A DNA stretch of 64,000 nucleotides. Origin: Hahella sp. (GTDB lineage Bacteria > Pseudomonadota > Gammaproteobacteria > Pseudomonadales > Oleiphilaceae). The position numbers were made by a program, and so were the translations under genes. Of the stretch, positions 53,001-61,689 are shown piece after piece; position 1 is the first letter of the stretch, and every line of letters begins with the position of its first letter. The DNA lies in contig JANQMN010000035.1 in assembly GCA_028280065.1 (NCBI GenBank), positions 29,026-93,025 on the forward strand, read 5' to 3'. Under the pieces are notes generated by a model. That model was not told the origin of the DNA and ran no database searches. It saw only the letters and a list, made by a program, of their open reading frames with translations.

Positions 53001-53843
53001 GATAATTATAGCGGTCTGGAAAACTGGGTATGGGTAGCCGTCGATCCCACTGGCTCACTTCTCTATGCCCCCGATAGCGGCCCGGATCGCGACGAAACCA
53101 ATGCCTATCTGATTGCCGATGGTACAGAGTCGGGAACGACTGCCGGTCAACTGATATTTGCGGATGACGACAATGGCGGGGTATATCCAAACCCGTCAAA
53201 AGTGATATGGCATCCTGAAGGTGATTTGGTGTTCATCATGGGTAATGACGATACTGTAGGGGTAGCCACAGTAGACACGAATCTTGACAGTGCCGGATAC
53301 GGCAGTTTCGAGGAAGTTTCTGGTTCCAGGTTTGATACCAGTGGATTCGTCAACGACATTGCCCTTTCATCGGATGGTTATACCCTCTATATCGCCACCC
53401 GCCAAAGCGGTACCTACCGGTTATTGACTTACGCAGTAGCCTCTACTGGTGAGCGGGGTCAGTTAAGCCTGATTGATACCATCACGCTACCCGGTGAGGT
53501 GAGGGCACTGGCTGTTTCACCTGATGGACAGTTTCTGTTCGGCGGTGATATCTCAAATGAGCAAATTCTTCCATGGATGATAGATTCAACCACCGGCATG
53601 CTGACGAATGTGGATCGTTTGCCCGGAACACCTGGCACCCATGATGGCTATGCAACGTCAGAAGATCCTGACGCATTGGCGGTCCATCCATCCGGCAGGA
53701 TCTTGTATGTGGGGGTTGATGACGGGTTGCTACTCCATGAGATTGACACTTCCACAGGTGCTGTCAGCGAATTTGATCCGGAGTTCGATATCCCGGTTGG
53801 CGATAGTGATCCCGATCAGATCGTGATTTACCGGGTACAGTAA
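50070..53843 (+). CDS. Large exported protein: DUF4214, calcium repeats, C-terminal propeller
   Basis: 1257 residues from ATG 50070, chosen for the G-rich SD 10 bp upstream. A signal peptide (1-28, FLLLPFLLLPCSMLSYG) is followed by two DUF4214 units (about 32-80 and 95-150; YLGRAADPAGLAYW and LFNREADAAGRDYW). An acidic thrombospondin-3/EF-like calcium repeat cluster spans about 190-330 (DTDGDGLTDKEE). A Ser/Thr-rich beta region (about 334-767) and a second calcium cluster (about 767-890) follow. A seven-bladed-type propeller like lactonase/YncE ends it (about 891-1257; ALAIGPNGQYAYTANG, ALAVHPSGRILYVGVDDG). DUF4214 often marks surface or S-layer-linked proteins. Function unknown; likely cell-surface or secreted, calcium-stabilised. 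Confidence 0.82.
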   Translation: MLVKKHRVISFLLLPFLLLPCSMLSYGNDLTTSQQVQQLYIAYLGRAADPAGLAYWAGEIDQGLISLDQLRQNLVNEQPEYLENYGQLSNEELTDTVYENLFNREADAAGRDYWVGQLESGAVRQDQLIIAYVNGASEPDQLVLSNKLFIAECYTNDTGLYTSEQISVLLTQANSDSELSSCPTVTAGDDDLDGLADSEETAGWEIIVDRNGFGLLADAILLERRTVFSDPSLYDTDADGLSDREEYLARTDPSRSDTDGDGLTDKEEIERWNTDANSADSDGDARDPDGTRSPDSSFFDGAEVAAGTSPSQSDTDGDGVSDFDEFEQNRNATIAEITQVDIAVSGDIAITMNVEYSETVGQTTEYGSVFATSNTSTQSRSDTESTAITHAASSGGEGFFDDLEFSKQGAIKFFGGKLLELGRSSACEFGESGNVDIVGLVRFDADDPEQTGDLVSSVASGARDVFNPVADSFGLCDDPTPETTNTTSTTITTESSRTATEEYSRYQIDSQERTETASSGTISLAINVTNRSSDTVKLVDPELTMMQWLSNADPAEAFGSGTFQTLATLTVSDGASDTFVLAPNQSATVQLQNDSVTADFVKGFLARPQAIFFSPANFSYTDADDVDFRFIYEDVYNRTATVVIDNGQAAVERYQVATNVDRTSDGDFAGLRVDTLLNDILDKTYSTVLVDRQDAQDGVVIVQELDTLDGLTTIAPSVLPDPFTGNGVLGDPQRRWIVYLREDEVNSTTTDFDDLILNSGDEMRLVYIRDDDGDGLFQREEDLYGTSDDPSDDNATDFDGDNLTDAFEVKTGWNVMITYGNGSGVVEYRVTSSPTNADIDDDGLTDEEEKSLGTDPFNRDTDDDGLTDGCEFDPLSPDSTESNGASLELCTYAFAYLVYEGFTISGYEVDGGDGTLTALAETVEGPNSNPQALAIGPNGQYAYTANGSSGGAYRVTSYTFDKGTGLLTGLPDAFQLEDNYSGLENWVWVAVDPTGSLLYAPDSGPDRDETNAYLIADGTESGTTAGQLIFADDDNGGVYPNPSKVIWHPEGDLVFIMGNDDTVGVATVDTNLDSAGYGSFEEVSGSRFDTSGFVNDIALSSDGYTLYIATRQSGTYRLLTYAVASTGERGQLSLIDTITLPGEVRALAVSPDGQFLFGGDISNEQILPWMIDSTTGMLTNVDRLPGTPGTHDGYATSEDPDALAVHPSGRILYVGVDDGLLLHEIDTSTGAVSEFDPEFDIPVGDSDPDQIVIYRVQ

Positions 53844-53904
53844 TAAATAGACCAGGCCTGCCGCGTAATGGCGGCAGGTCTGAACACGTTTTGGATACAG
53901 TTCG

Positions 53905-55248
53905 CTAACTGTCCTTCTGCACAACCGAAGTAAGCTGCCCTTCTTTGAGACGCGTTATGAGTTTCGCTCCAGCCGCAACTTGGTCCGCGCTTCTGACCAC
54001 ATTCCCCTGTTCGTCAATGGTGATGGAGTAGCCACGGGAAAGCGTGGCCATGGGACCCACCGATTGTAATAGGTCGGAAACACGTTGAAAGGTTGCCTGT
54101 TTGTTGCGTAAATCTGTTTGAATTTGCAGATTCAAGCGGCTTTTCAATTCTCCTAGCTGCTGGGCATGTTGTTCAATCTGTCTTTGAGGATGCTGATTAT
54201 TTAAGCGCGTCAGCAAATGGTTGAGCTGTTGGCGTTGTGTTTCAAGACGTTTGCGTGTTTGTTGTTGAAGTCGTAACTCTAACTCATCCAATCTTTGCCC
54301 AAGATCTTCCAAGCGTCGTTGCGGGTGGATCAAACGCTTTTGGAATTTGTCCAGGCTATCTGCCTGAAGGCGAAGATGTCGCCTCATGGCGCTGCTAAAG
54401 CGGCTTTCCAACTGCTGAAATTTTGCCAGCCATTCGCTCTGGTCCGGCGCGATACTCTCGGCGGCGGCAGATGGTGTGGGAGCCCGCAAATCGGCCACAA
54501 AATCGCAAATCGTAAAATCCGTTTCATGGCCGACACCAGAGACGATGGGAATGGCGCTGGCGGCAATTGTTCTTGCCAGTTTCTCGTCGTTAAAGGACCA
54601 AAGATCTTCCAACGAACCGCCGCCACGTACCAGCAGAACGACGTCATGCCGTTCCCGACGATTGATCATCTGCAGAGCCCGAATAATAGCCGGGGCGGCT
54701 TCAACGCCTTGTACCGGAACCGGAGCGACATCGACCGCCAGCAGTGGGAAACGACGCCCCAAGACACTGATAACGTCGCGAATTGCCGCGCCCGTTCCCG
54801 AGGTAACAACGGCGACTTTCTTCGGAAACGTCGGAATCGGCCGTTTTTTATCTGCCGCGAAGAGTCCTTCCGCGGTCAGCTTTTTCTTTAACGCTTCGAA
54901 TGCCAGTAACAACTCACCGGTACCCACGGGTTCCAGACTATTGACGATCAACTGATATTCCCCACGGCCTTCGTACAGGCTGACGCGGGCTTTAACGACT
55001 ACGGCATCGCCGTTTTTAGGCATTTTGCAACGTAGGTTGGCGTTTCTGAACATGGCGCATCGGACTTGGGCTTTGGCATCTTTGAGCGAGAAATACCAAT
55101 GACCCGAAGACGGCGCGCTAAAATTTGAGACTTCACCGGTTATGGAAACCTGCATGAAACTGGCTTCGAGCAGGCTTTTCACCTGTTTATTGAGTTCCGT
55201 GACGGACAACGCCGGGAGATTGGCAGTCTTTTGGGATAGTTCGGCCAT
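53905..55248 (-). CDS. xseA: Exonuclease VII large subunit
   Basis: 447 residues, normal length. The N-terminal OB-fold is VSITGEVSNFSAPSSGHWYFSLKD, split around residues 34-57. The catalytic domain has RPIPTFPKKVAVVTSGTGAAIRDV and a GGGS loop (VRGGGSLEDLWSFNDE). A long coiled-coil follows (about 270-400), then the C-terminal segment LSRGYSI. It degrades single-stranded DNA with XseB, which is not in the window. Divergent from guaB, as in many gammaproteobacteria. Confidence 0.96.
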   Translation of the reverse strand: MAELSQKTANLPALSVTELNKQVKSLLEASFMQVSITGEVSNFSAPSSGHWYFSLKDAKAQVRCAMFRNANLRCKMPKNGDAVVVKARVSLYEGRGEYQLIVNSLEPVGTGELLLAFEALKKKLTAEGLFAADKKRPIPTFPKKVAVVTSGTGAAIRDVISVLGRRFPLLAVDVAPVPVQGVEAAPAIIRALQMINRRERHDVVLLVRGGGSLEDLWSFNDEKLARTIAASAIPIVSGVGHETDFTICDFVADLRAPTPSAAAESIAPDQSEWLAKFQQLESRFSSAMRRHLRLQADSLDKFQKRLIHPQRRLEDLGQRLDELELRLQQQTRKRLETQRQQLNHLLTRLNNQHPQRQIEQHAQQLGELKSRLNLQIQTDLRNKQATFQRVSDLLQSVGPMATLSRGYSITIDEQGNVVRSADQVAAGAKLITRLKEGQLTSVVQKDS

Positions 55249-55316
55249 AGCGATAATAGGTTGGATTCGATGCTTGGACTAAAGGTAGAGAATTGAAAAG
55301 ATGCTTGTCGTTCGAG

Positions 55317-55345
55317 TTTACCCGAATCCCTGGAGAAATTATAAT
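55317..55345 (+). promoter_or_regulatory. guaB promoter
   Basis: TTTACC (55317-55322), 17-bp spacer and a perfect TATAAT (55340-55345), about 40 bp before the guaB ATG. Confidence 0.65.
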
Positions 55346-55384
55346 GCGCGATTAACTTAGCAATTCCTAAAGAAGGATGTGTCT

Positions 55385-56851
55385 ATGCTTCGAATAGAGC
55401 AAGAAGCGTTAACCTTTGATGATGTACTGTTAATTCCGGGCTATTCGGAGGTATTGCCGAAGGATGTACGGCTGAATACCCAAATTACCAGAGGCATTGC
55501 CCTTAATATTCCTCTCGTGTCGGCGGCAATGGACACGGTAACCGAGGGCAGGCTAGCCATTGCCTTGGCCCAAGTCGGCGGCATGGGAATCATTCATAAG
55601 AATATGACCGCCGAAAAGCAAGCCGCTGAAGTGCGGTCGGTGAAGAAATTTGAAAGCGGCGTCGTCAAGGATCCAATCACCGTTACTCCAACCACCACGG
55701 TTCAAGAAGTCAGACAGATTACCCAGGCTAACAATATCAGCGGTCTGCCGGTAGTCGACGGCAAAGACCTGGTTGGCATTATTACCGGCCGGGACATTCG
55801 TTTCGAGAATGATCTGAACAAGAAAGTTGCCGAATTGATGACGCCCAAGCCCAAGTTGGTGACCGTTCAGGAAGGCACCGATCTCGAGACAATCATGAAT
55901 TTGCTACACCGCCATCGCATCGAGAAACTGCTGGTGGTGAACGATGAATACGAGTTGAAAGGACTGATTACCCTCAAGGATATTCAAAAAGCCCAAGACC
56001 ACCCAAATGCCTGTAAAGACAGCCAGGGCCAATTGCGCGTAGGAGCGGCGGTCGGTACCGGTGAAGGAACTGAAGAGCGGGTTGCGGCCCTGGCTAAAGC
56101 CGGTGTCGATGTGTTGGTGGTGGATACTGCACACGGTCACTCCAAGGGTGTGCTGGATCGGATTCGCTGGGTAAAGCAGAACTATCCGGATATTCAGGTG
56201 ATCGGCGGCAATATTGCCACGGGCGCGGCGGCGGAAGCACTGGTGGAAGCCGGTGCCGACGGCGTGAAGGTGGGTATCGGACCAGGCTCTATCTGCACGA
56301 CCCGAATCGTCGCGGGTATCGGCGTACCGCAGATAACCGCTGTGGCGAATGCTGCCGAGGCCTTGAAAGGCACCGATATTCCGATAGTCGCGGATGGCGG
56401 TATCCGGTTTTCCGGAGATATCGCCAAAGCCATCGCCGCAGGGGCTTCGGCGGTCATGGTCGGTGGCTTACTGGCCGGAACCGACGAGTCCCCCGGCGAG
56501 GTGGAGCTTTATCAAGGACGTAGCTACAAAGCCTATCGGGGTATGGGATCATTGGGAGCCATGTCTCAGAGTCATGGCAGTAGCGACCGTTACTTCCAGG
56601 ATGCCAGCGCAGTCGAAAAGCTTGTTCCGGAAGGCATTGAGGGTCGAGTGGCGAGCAAAGGCCCGTTAAGCACGATCGTGCACCAGATGATGGGTGGCCT
56701 GCGTGCTTCCATGGGGTATACGGGCTGTTCGACAATTGCCGAAATGCGCACTGAGCCGAAATTCACCAGAATCACTTCGGCAGGTATCGGTGAAAGCCAC
56801 GTGCATGATGTGACGATCACCAAAGAAGCCCCGAATTACCGGGCTAGGTAA
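55385..56851 (+). CDS. guaB: IMP dehydrogenase
   Basis: 488 residues from ATG 55385 ([16 protein letters not shown], matching E. coli GuaB; the GTG two codons earlier is not needed). Oxidises IMP to XMP with NAD+. The barrel active site is [10 protein letters not shown] with the catalytic Cys, the phosphate loop is GGIRFSGD, and the flap is EGIEGRV. A tandem CBS pair is inserted at about 93-205. A GAAGGA SD stands about 9 bp before ATG. First gene of guaBA, with a terminator-like hairpin between the two. Confidence 0.98.
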   Translation: MLRIEQEALTFDDVLLIPGYSEVLPKDVRLNTQITRGIALNIPLVSAAMDTVTEGRLAIALAQVGGMGIIHKNMTAEKQAAEVRSVKKFESGVVKDPITVTPTTTVQEVRQITQANNISGLPVVDGKDLVGIITGRDIRFENDLNKKVAELMTPKPKLVTVQEGTDLETIMNLLHRHRIEKLLVVNDEYELKGLITLKDIQKAQDHPNACKDSQGQLRVGAAVGTGEGTEERVAALAKAGVDVLVVDTAHGHSKGVLDRIRWVKQNYPDIQVIGGNIATGAAAEALVEAGADGVKVGIGPGSICTTRIVAGIGVPQITAVANAAEALKGTDIPIVADGGIRFSGDIAKAIAAGASAVMVGGLLAGTDESPGEVELYQGRSYKAYRGMGSLGAMSQSHGSSDRYFQDASAVEKLVPEGIEGRVASKGPLSTIVHQMMGGLRASMGYTGCSTIAEMRTEPKFTRITSAGIGESHVHDVTITKEAPNYRAR

Positions 56852-56882
56852 ACACCTCGATTACAGCAAACACTAGTTTATA

Positions 56883-56904
56883 GAGGTAATTTTGCAAGAA
56901 CCTC
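56883..56904. repeat. Short palindrome related to the 36.2-kb MITE ends
   Basis: GAGGTAATTTTGCAAGAACCTC in the guaB-guaA spacer; reverse complement GAGGTTCTTGCAAAATTACCTC closely matches the element terminus (GAGGTACTTGCAAAACTTC) and the palindrome at 25180-25202. Confidence 0.4.
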
Positions 56905-56924
56905 TACAGTAAATAGATTCCTCT

Positions 56925-56954
56925 GCGGGGCTCAACAGCCCCGCTGTTGGTTTT
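56925..56954 (+). terminator. Hairpin terminator / attenuator between guaB and guaA
   Basis: Perfect 8-bp stem GCGGGGCT / AGCCCCGC with a 4-nt loop, followed by TGTTGGTTTT. It lies 40 bp before the guaA ATG, so it may reduce guaA transcription from the guaB promoter. Confidence 0.65.
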
Positions 56955-56984
56955 AGTCTCTCTCCATTGAAAGGAACCTGGTTG

Positions 56985-58562
56985 ATGTCTGCAAATATCC
57001 ATTCTGATCGAATCCTGATTCTCGACTTCGGCTCTCAATATACGCAGTTAATCGCCAGGCGCGTCCGGGAAATTGGCGTTTACTGTGAAATTCATCCATT
57101 TGATATCAGTGCGGAAGAAATCCTGAAATTTGCTCCCAAGGGCGTTATTCTAGCCGGTGGACCGGAATCCGTGACTGCCAGCCATACACCTCGCGCTCCT
57201 GAAATGCTGTTTGATTCGGACTTGCCCTTGCTGGGTATTTGCTACGGTATGCAGACCATGGCCGAGCAACTAGGCGGGAAGGTCGAAGGTTCCCATAAGC
57301 AGGAATTTGGTTATGCCCAGGTAAAAGTCATCCAACCAGGCAGGCTGTTGGAGAATATCAAAGACCATGTGGACGATGCCGGCGAACCTTTGTTGGATGT
57401 CTGGATGAGCCATGGCGACAAAGTCATCGTCTTACCCGAAGGATTTGAACTCACCGCCTCCACCGATAGCGCGCCTATCGCCGCTATGCAGCATGCCGAA
57501 AAACCCTGGTTTGGCGTGCAGTTTCATCCGGAAGTGACGCATACCCATCAAGGTTTGCGCATACTCGAACACTTCGTTGTCAATGTTTGCGGTTCCCAGC
57601 AGCTTTGGACGCCTGGGCGGATCATCGAGGATTCGGTGGAAACCATACGTAAGCAAGTCGGTAACGACAAAGTGCTGCTCGGCTTATCGGGCGGTGTCGA
57701 CTCTTCCGTGGTGGCAGCCCTGTTGCACAAGGCGATCGGCGATCAATTGACTTGTGTATTTGTCGACAATGGATTGTTGCGGCTGCATGAAGGCGATCAG
57801 GTCATGGATATGTTTGCCAAGAATATGGGGATTCGGGTCATTCGTGCAGATGCGCAAGAGCAGTTCCTTGGGAAGTTGGCCGGGATACAAGATCCGGAGG
57901 AAAAACGCAAAACTATCGGGCATACCTTTATTGAAGTTTTCGACGAACAGGCAGTTGCTATTGCCGATGTGAAATGGTTGGCGCAAGGGACGATTTACCC
58001 GGATGTCATCGAATCCGCCGCGGCAAAAACCGGCAAAGCCCATGTCATCAAGTCGCATCATAATGTCGGCGGGCTTCCCGAGGACATGGCGTTGGAGTTG
58101 GTCGAACCGCTTCGCGAACTGTTTAAAGACGAAGTGCGCAAGATAGGGCTTGAACTTGGTTTACCTTACGATATGGTGTATCGCCATCCGTTTCCCGGGC
58201 CCGGCCTGGGGGTTCGTATTCTGGGGGAAGTTAAGAAAGAGTATGCCGATATTCTGCGCGAGGCGGATGCCATCTTTATTGAAGAGTTGCATAACGCGGA
58301 TTACTATCACAAGACCTCCCAAGCCTTTGCCGTGTTCCTGCCGGTCAAGTCCGTTGGCGTAGTAGGGGATGCCCGACGTTATGAATACGTGATCGCACTT
58401 AGGGCTGTCGAAACGATTGATTTTATGACTGCTAGATGGGCGCATCTGCCATACGAACTGTTAGAGAAAGTATCCAATAGAATCATTAATGAAATCGCCG
58501 GAGTGTCACGGGTTACCTACGATATTTCGTCCAAACCACCGGCCACCATTGAGTGGGAGTAG
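56985..58562 (+). CDS. guaA: GMP synthase (glutamine-hydrolysing)
   Basis: 525 residues from ATG 56985 (AAGGAA upstream). The class I glutamine amidotransferase domain has Cys in LLGICYGMQ and His/Glu in FHPEVTHT. The ATP pyrophosphatase domain has the P-loop LSGGVDSSV, followed by the dimerisation domain ending PPATIEWE. Converts XMP to GMP. The 3' end of guaA is a well-known integration site for genomic islands; the genes that follow here are accessory in character. Confidence 0.98.
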   Translation: MSANIHSDRILILDFGSQYTQLIARRVREIGVYCEIHPFDISAEEILKFAPKGVILAGGPESVTASHTPRAPEMLFDSDLPLLGICYGMQTMAEQLGGKVEGSHKQEFGYAQVKVIQPGRLLENIKDHVDDAGEPLLDVWMSHGDKVIVLPEGFELTASTDSAPIAAMQHAEKPWFGVQFHPEVTHTHQGLRILEHFVVNVCGSQQLWTPGRIIEDSVETIRKQVGNDKVLLGLSGGVDSSVVAALLHKAIGDQLTCVFVDNGLLRLHEGDQVMDMFAKNMGIRVIRADAQEQFLGKLAGIQDPEEKRKTIGHTFIEVFDEQAVAIADVKWLAQGTIYPDVIESAAAKTGKAHVIKSHHNVGGLPEDMALELVEPLRELFKDEVRKIGLELGLPYDMVYRHPFPGPGLGVRILGEVKKEYADILREADAIFIEELHNADYYHKTSQAFAVFLPVKSVGVVGDARRYEYVIALRAVETIDFMTARWAHLPYELLEKVSNRIINEIAGVSRVTYDISSKPPATIEWE

Positions 58563-58943
58563 CGAGTATTCTTAACTTATTGAAATATCAATAAAAATAA
58601 ATATAGTTGACGAATTGTTCTGCATTATCAATGGTATTTTTCATGGTATTGCCTGAGGTCTTATTTAGGTCACAGTTCAATACCATGCGGTGATTTTTAA
58701 GGTGTTCATGGTATTAGAGGTGTCTTTAGAGTGTGCCTTTATACTGACTGATACCAAGCTTCGAAAGCTGAAACCCAGAGGCAAAATGTAGAAAGTTGTC
58801 GATCCGATGGGCCTAGTGGTGTGGTGCTCACATACAGGCATTGTCGTTAAGTCATTCTTACGATGCCTATTGGAGATCGAGCTCATCTGAGAATGCAGCC
58901 TATAATGCTATTTTTGGTTTAAATAGCGGCAGATAAGGACGTT
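58563..58943. other. 381-bp junction downstream of guaA with ATGGTATT repeats
   Basis: Holds three direct copies of ATGGTATT (58631-58638, 58643-58650 and 58708-58715) and one inverted AATACCAT (58679-58686). A TATAAT at 58901-58906 may be the -10 for the MazF-like gene. No gene seen. The repeats could be protein-binding sites of a former integration end. Confidence 0.5.
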
Positions 58944-59858
58944 ATGCGTTTAGTGTATATTAGTGAGGATGAAGAACAGCTCGGAGAGGTATCTCATTCG
59001 AGCTTTCACAAGGTGCTTATTCCCTTTTTTGAAGAGAACGGGCCTAGTTCGTTTATCTACCGACATTTTTCAGAGAATGCCACGACAACCTGGGCGGTAA
59101 AGGACGTTTCTGTCGAGGGAGGCGATGTCACCATCAAATTGTCGGATGCCGGCAGCTCTACTTCAATAGGTCGAATGGCCGAAGGCAACAACAAGGGTAA
59201 TGCTAACCGCTTGATTACAAAGTATGGGGTGGTCGAGGTGGATTTCGGACATAAAGCCTCTGTTCTGTCCATAGGGGATCAGGTGCCGGTTAACAATACT
59301 CATTGCACAGGCTCTCATCTTCCAGGAGAACTTTATAAAAGGCGCCCTTGCATTGTATTGTCAGTCAGCGCAGATCGGGTTCAAGTAATGCCACTGACAA
59401 CCAAGGATAATGCGCCGGACCCGGCTAGCATTAAACTATCGGAGCGATCCTTCTTTCGCTTAAACGGAAAATACACCAGTGCTTCCTGTCACACGCTCCC
59501 GAGGATGATCCAGACTGTTTCATCCCACAGGGTTTACCCACCCATGCTGCAAAATGGCACGTTTCCTACCAAATGTTCCCAATACACCTTGTGTTCAGCT
59601 GATAAAGAGGCACTCAAGGCGAGTTTAGCAAGTATGTACAGTTCGGAGCTGGAGCATTCCCATAAAATGCTCAAAATACAGCTTGAACAGCTAAGGAAGG
59701 AAAAATCATCTATTTTCAATGCCTTACAGTCATGTAAGCAGAAAATAGCAGAATATACGGCAATTGATGCGCTGATCGCTCAAATAGGTGAAGAATATGG
59801 TGCTGAGGGTACTTCGACAGATATTCTGCAGCAGTTTCTCAGTGATGAGTCATCTTGA
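58944..59858 (+). CDS. MazF/PemK-like domain protein with coiled-coil tail
   Basis: 304 residues. The N-terminal region (1-92) is unassigned. Residues about 93-205 match the MazF/PemK barrel: YGVVEVDFG, then GELYKRRPCIVLS with the conserved Arg-Pro, VQVMPLTTK, and TSASCHTLPRMIQTVSSHRV, equivalent to the toxin's substrate-loop Ser/Thr and RTI strand. Residues about 218-290 are a Lys/Glu-rich coiled coil. It is much larger than classical MazF (about 110 residues) and has no small antitoxin gene beside it. RNase activity is plausible but untested. A terminator follows at 59990. Confidence 0.7.
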   Translation: MRLVYISEDEEQLGEVSHSSFHKVLIPFFEENGPSSFIYRHFSENATTTWAVKDVSVEGGDVTIKLSDAGSSTSIGRMAEGNNKGNANRLITKYGVVEVDFGHKASVLSIGDQVPVNNTHCTGSHLPGELYKRRPCIVLSVSADRVQVMPLTTKDNAPDPASIKLSERSFFRLNGKYTSASCHTLPRMIQTVSSHRVYPPMLQNGTFPTKCSQYTLCSADKEALKASLASMYSSELEHSHKMLKIQLEQLRKEKSSIFNALQSCKQKIAEYTAIDALIAQIGEEYGAEGTSTDILQQFLSDESS

Positions 59859-60292
59859 CTGAAAAGGCGGTTTTAGCTAGTATTTCTATCAGGCGGTGCC
59901 AAGGTCGTATCAGCCCACCACCGCGACTAGCAGGAGATTTAGGCTTTTTAGTTTATTTCAATGGCTAATGATACAGAGTAAAGTTAAAGAAAAAACCGGC
60001 TAATAGCCGGTTTTTTTGTGCCTGCCATTTACCCTGATAAGCCAAAATCTTTTATTAAATAAACCCAAAAGAAATTTTCCATACTGAGACCCTACTCAAT
60101 TGGAGCGAATGAGCGCAATTAACTTGTAGCTATCTGACAAAAGGGCAACTTATTCTTTTGCAGACAATTTTGATATTGGTTTCGGAGCCCTATTAGATTG
60201 TCCTTTTAGAAAAATCCCCCATATAAACAGAGGACAATCAAGAGATAGCTAACTTGCTGTCTACCAAATTAGATATTAAGAGAAAATCAAGG
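59859..60292. other. Gene-free stretch with a strong terminator
   Basis: About 430 bp between the MazF-like gene and the sigma-factor operon. Apart from the terminator at 59990-60016 it is A/T-rich and presumably carries the operon promoter, which I could not pin down. Confidence 0.5.
59990..60016. terminator. Strong bidirectional intrinsic terminator
   Basis: AAAAAACCGGCT / AGCCGGTTTTTT, a perfect 12-bp stem with a 3-nt AAT loop and a run of seven T. It separates the MazF-like gene from the downstream operon. Confidence 0.9.
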
Positions 60293-61081
60293 ATGGTAAT
60301 ACCGCTTAAGAAAACAACGCAAGAAGGAGAGTCCTACCACCGGCGCACCGAGATTGAACAGGCGCTAAGCGCACTCGATGGCCTCGCGCCCGATCAGTTG
60401 GTCGAACGCCTCACATGCACCCAGCAGGCTGTGCCGTTTGAAGTGTTAGTCTACTTTCTGCGTCACACCGAGTTAGAGCTGGGGTCAGAGCACCTAGGGC
60501 CGATTTTTTGCACCTTTTATGGGCGGCTTGAAGCCGCGTTGCGAAAAGTCGTGTCTGATGCCTGGATTGATCTCGCCGTGACCATCCGCGAAGAGCTTTC
60601 CGAGCGGATTGTAGAAATGATTGCGAAGGATCGAGACTCTCAGGAGGAAAAAATGTACTACTGGGAGGTCAATTTTAATCATGCTCTGAGCAACTTGTGT
60701 ACGGATGTACTGAGAAAACATGGCCCAGCACGCGAAACTGATCCCCTGATCAATACTAGACCATTGACGGAGGAGAGCGACAGCGGGGAGGAAGTCAGCC
60801 ACGAGGCTGACATTGCAGCTGCCGAATTTATCAATCCAAATCCGTCAAAAATAGACGATGTCGCTTTCCGGTTGCGGCTAATGGATGCGATTAACGAACT
60901 ACCGGAGGATGAACGGCGCGCAGTTGGGTTGCGGTGGCAGGGGATGCCGATCGAGTCACAAGACCCGGAAGTCGAGACCATTGCGAAAGTATTAGAATGC
61001 ACGGAAAGGACGGTACGCAACCGGTTAAAACGTGCTATCGAGAAACTGCGAGTCATGTTGCAGGCGGAGGAACTACAATGA
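60293..61081 (+). CDS. Atypical sigma-70 family (ECF-like) factor
   Basis: 262 residues from ATG 60293; TTG 60254 would add 13. The C-terminal region 4 is clear: AINELPEDERRAVGLRWQG, then ETIAKVLECTERTVRNRLKRAIEKL, an HTH at about 220-250. The middle segment (YYWEVNFNHALSNLCTDVLRKHG) fits the end of region 2, but the -10 recognition part is divergent. The N-terminal 70 residues are unassigned. Its stop overlaps the next ATG (ATGA at 61078). It is a likely specialised sigma factor controlling a small regulon; the partner genes downstream are its best candidate regulators. Confidence 0.75.
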   Translation: MVIPLKKTTQEGESYHRRTEIEQALSALDGLAPDQLVERLTCTQQAVPFEVLVYFLRHTELELGSEHLGPIFCTFYGRLEAALRKVVSDAWIDLAVTIREELSERIVEMIAKDRDSQEEKMYYWEVNFNHALSNLCTDVLRKHGPARETDPLINTRPLTEESDSGEEVSHEADIAAAEFINPNPSKIDDVAFRLRLMDAINELPEDERRAVGLRWQGMPIESQDPEVETIAKVLECTERTVRNRLKRAIEKLRVMLQAEELQ

Positions 61082-61686
61082 ACACTACACCTCAAGCGTC
61101 AAAAGATGACGTATTACACATGTTCTCAGCAGAATCGAACCCCAATGCCGATACCTTAGCAAGATATTTGAGGCGCTACCCTCAGTATCGCGAGGCGCTC
61201 ATTGATCTGTCCATTGAACTTTTTACGGCGCTGAAGTTTGATGAAGTGCCCGCCGAGAAGGTTCCAAGCGACAAGTCCAAACAGGCTTGGTCCAAATTTC
61301 AATCCTTGCTAAGTCCTACCGATCCCGCCTCGACAACTCCGCTCCCAATGGATAACCCCTTGTCGAACCTAAGCGATGAGCGTTTTCGTGAACTTGCCAG
61401 TGAGTTGAATGTTAACCGCCTGTTCTTATCCCGCTTACGAGATTGTTCTATCCAGGTGGCCACTATTCCCCAGCGATTCTTGTCCATAGTTGCACAGGAA
61501 CTGACAGTGTCAGTTGAGGGACTGACAAGCGCCTTAGAGGCCCCGCCTGTTGTTGCATCGGGTCTGCGGCATAAGGCTTCGGGGAAGCCCGGGGCGGGTG
61601 ACAAAATTACTTTTGAAGAGGCGCTGACAGGTTCTGCATTAAGTGAAGCACAACAAGCGGCGTTGAGGGAAATGAAGGACGAGTAA
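61078..61686 (+). CDS. Protein with XRE-like HTH, possible anti-sigma or protease target
   Basis: 202 residues, not firmly recognised. The N-terminal half is helical (NADTLARYLRRYPQYREALIDL). Residues about 100-152 resemble an XRE/Cro helix-turn-helix in layout: RFRELASELNVNRLFLSRLRD, then PQRFLSIVAQELTVSVEGL, like LAxxLGVsxxxLSRxE...P....la..L.vs...L. The C-terminus is a polar linker ending ALREMKDE. ATGA overlap with the sigma gene and a 3-bp gap to the peptidase-helicase argue that all three products work together. A role as ImmR/DdrO-like substrate of the peptidase is inferred. Confidence 0.65.
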   Translation: MNTTPQASKDDVLHMFSAESNPNADTLARYLRRYPQYREALIDLSIELFTALKFDEVPAEKVPSDKSKQAWSKFQSLLSPTDPASTTPLPMDNPLSNLSDERFRELASELNVNRLFLSRLRDCSIQVATIPQRFLSIVAQELTVSVEGLTSALEAPPVVASGLRHKASGKPGAGDKITFEEALTGSALSEAQQAALREMKDE

Positions 61687-61689
61687 TAT

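Noticed and set aside
58563..58943. Possible tRNA or tmRNA attachment site after guaA
   Set aside because: No tRNA-like fold or CCA end could be built; guaA itself is the usual target.
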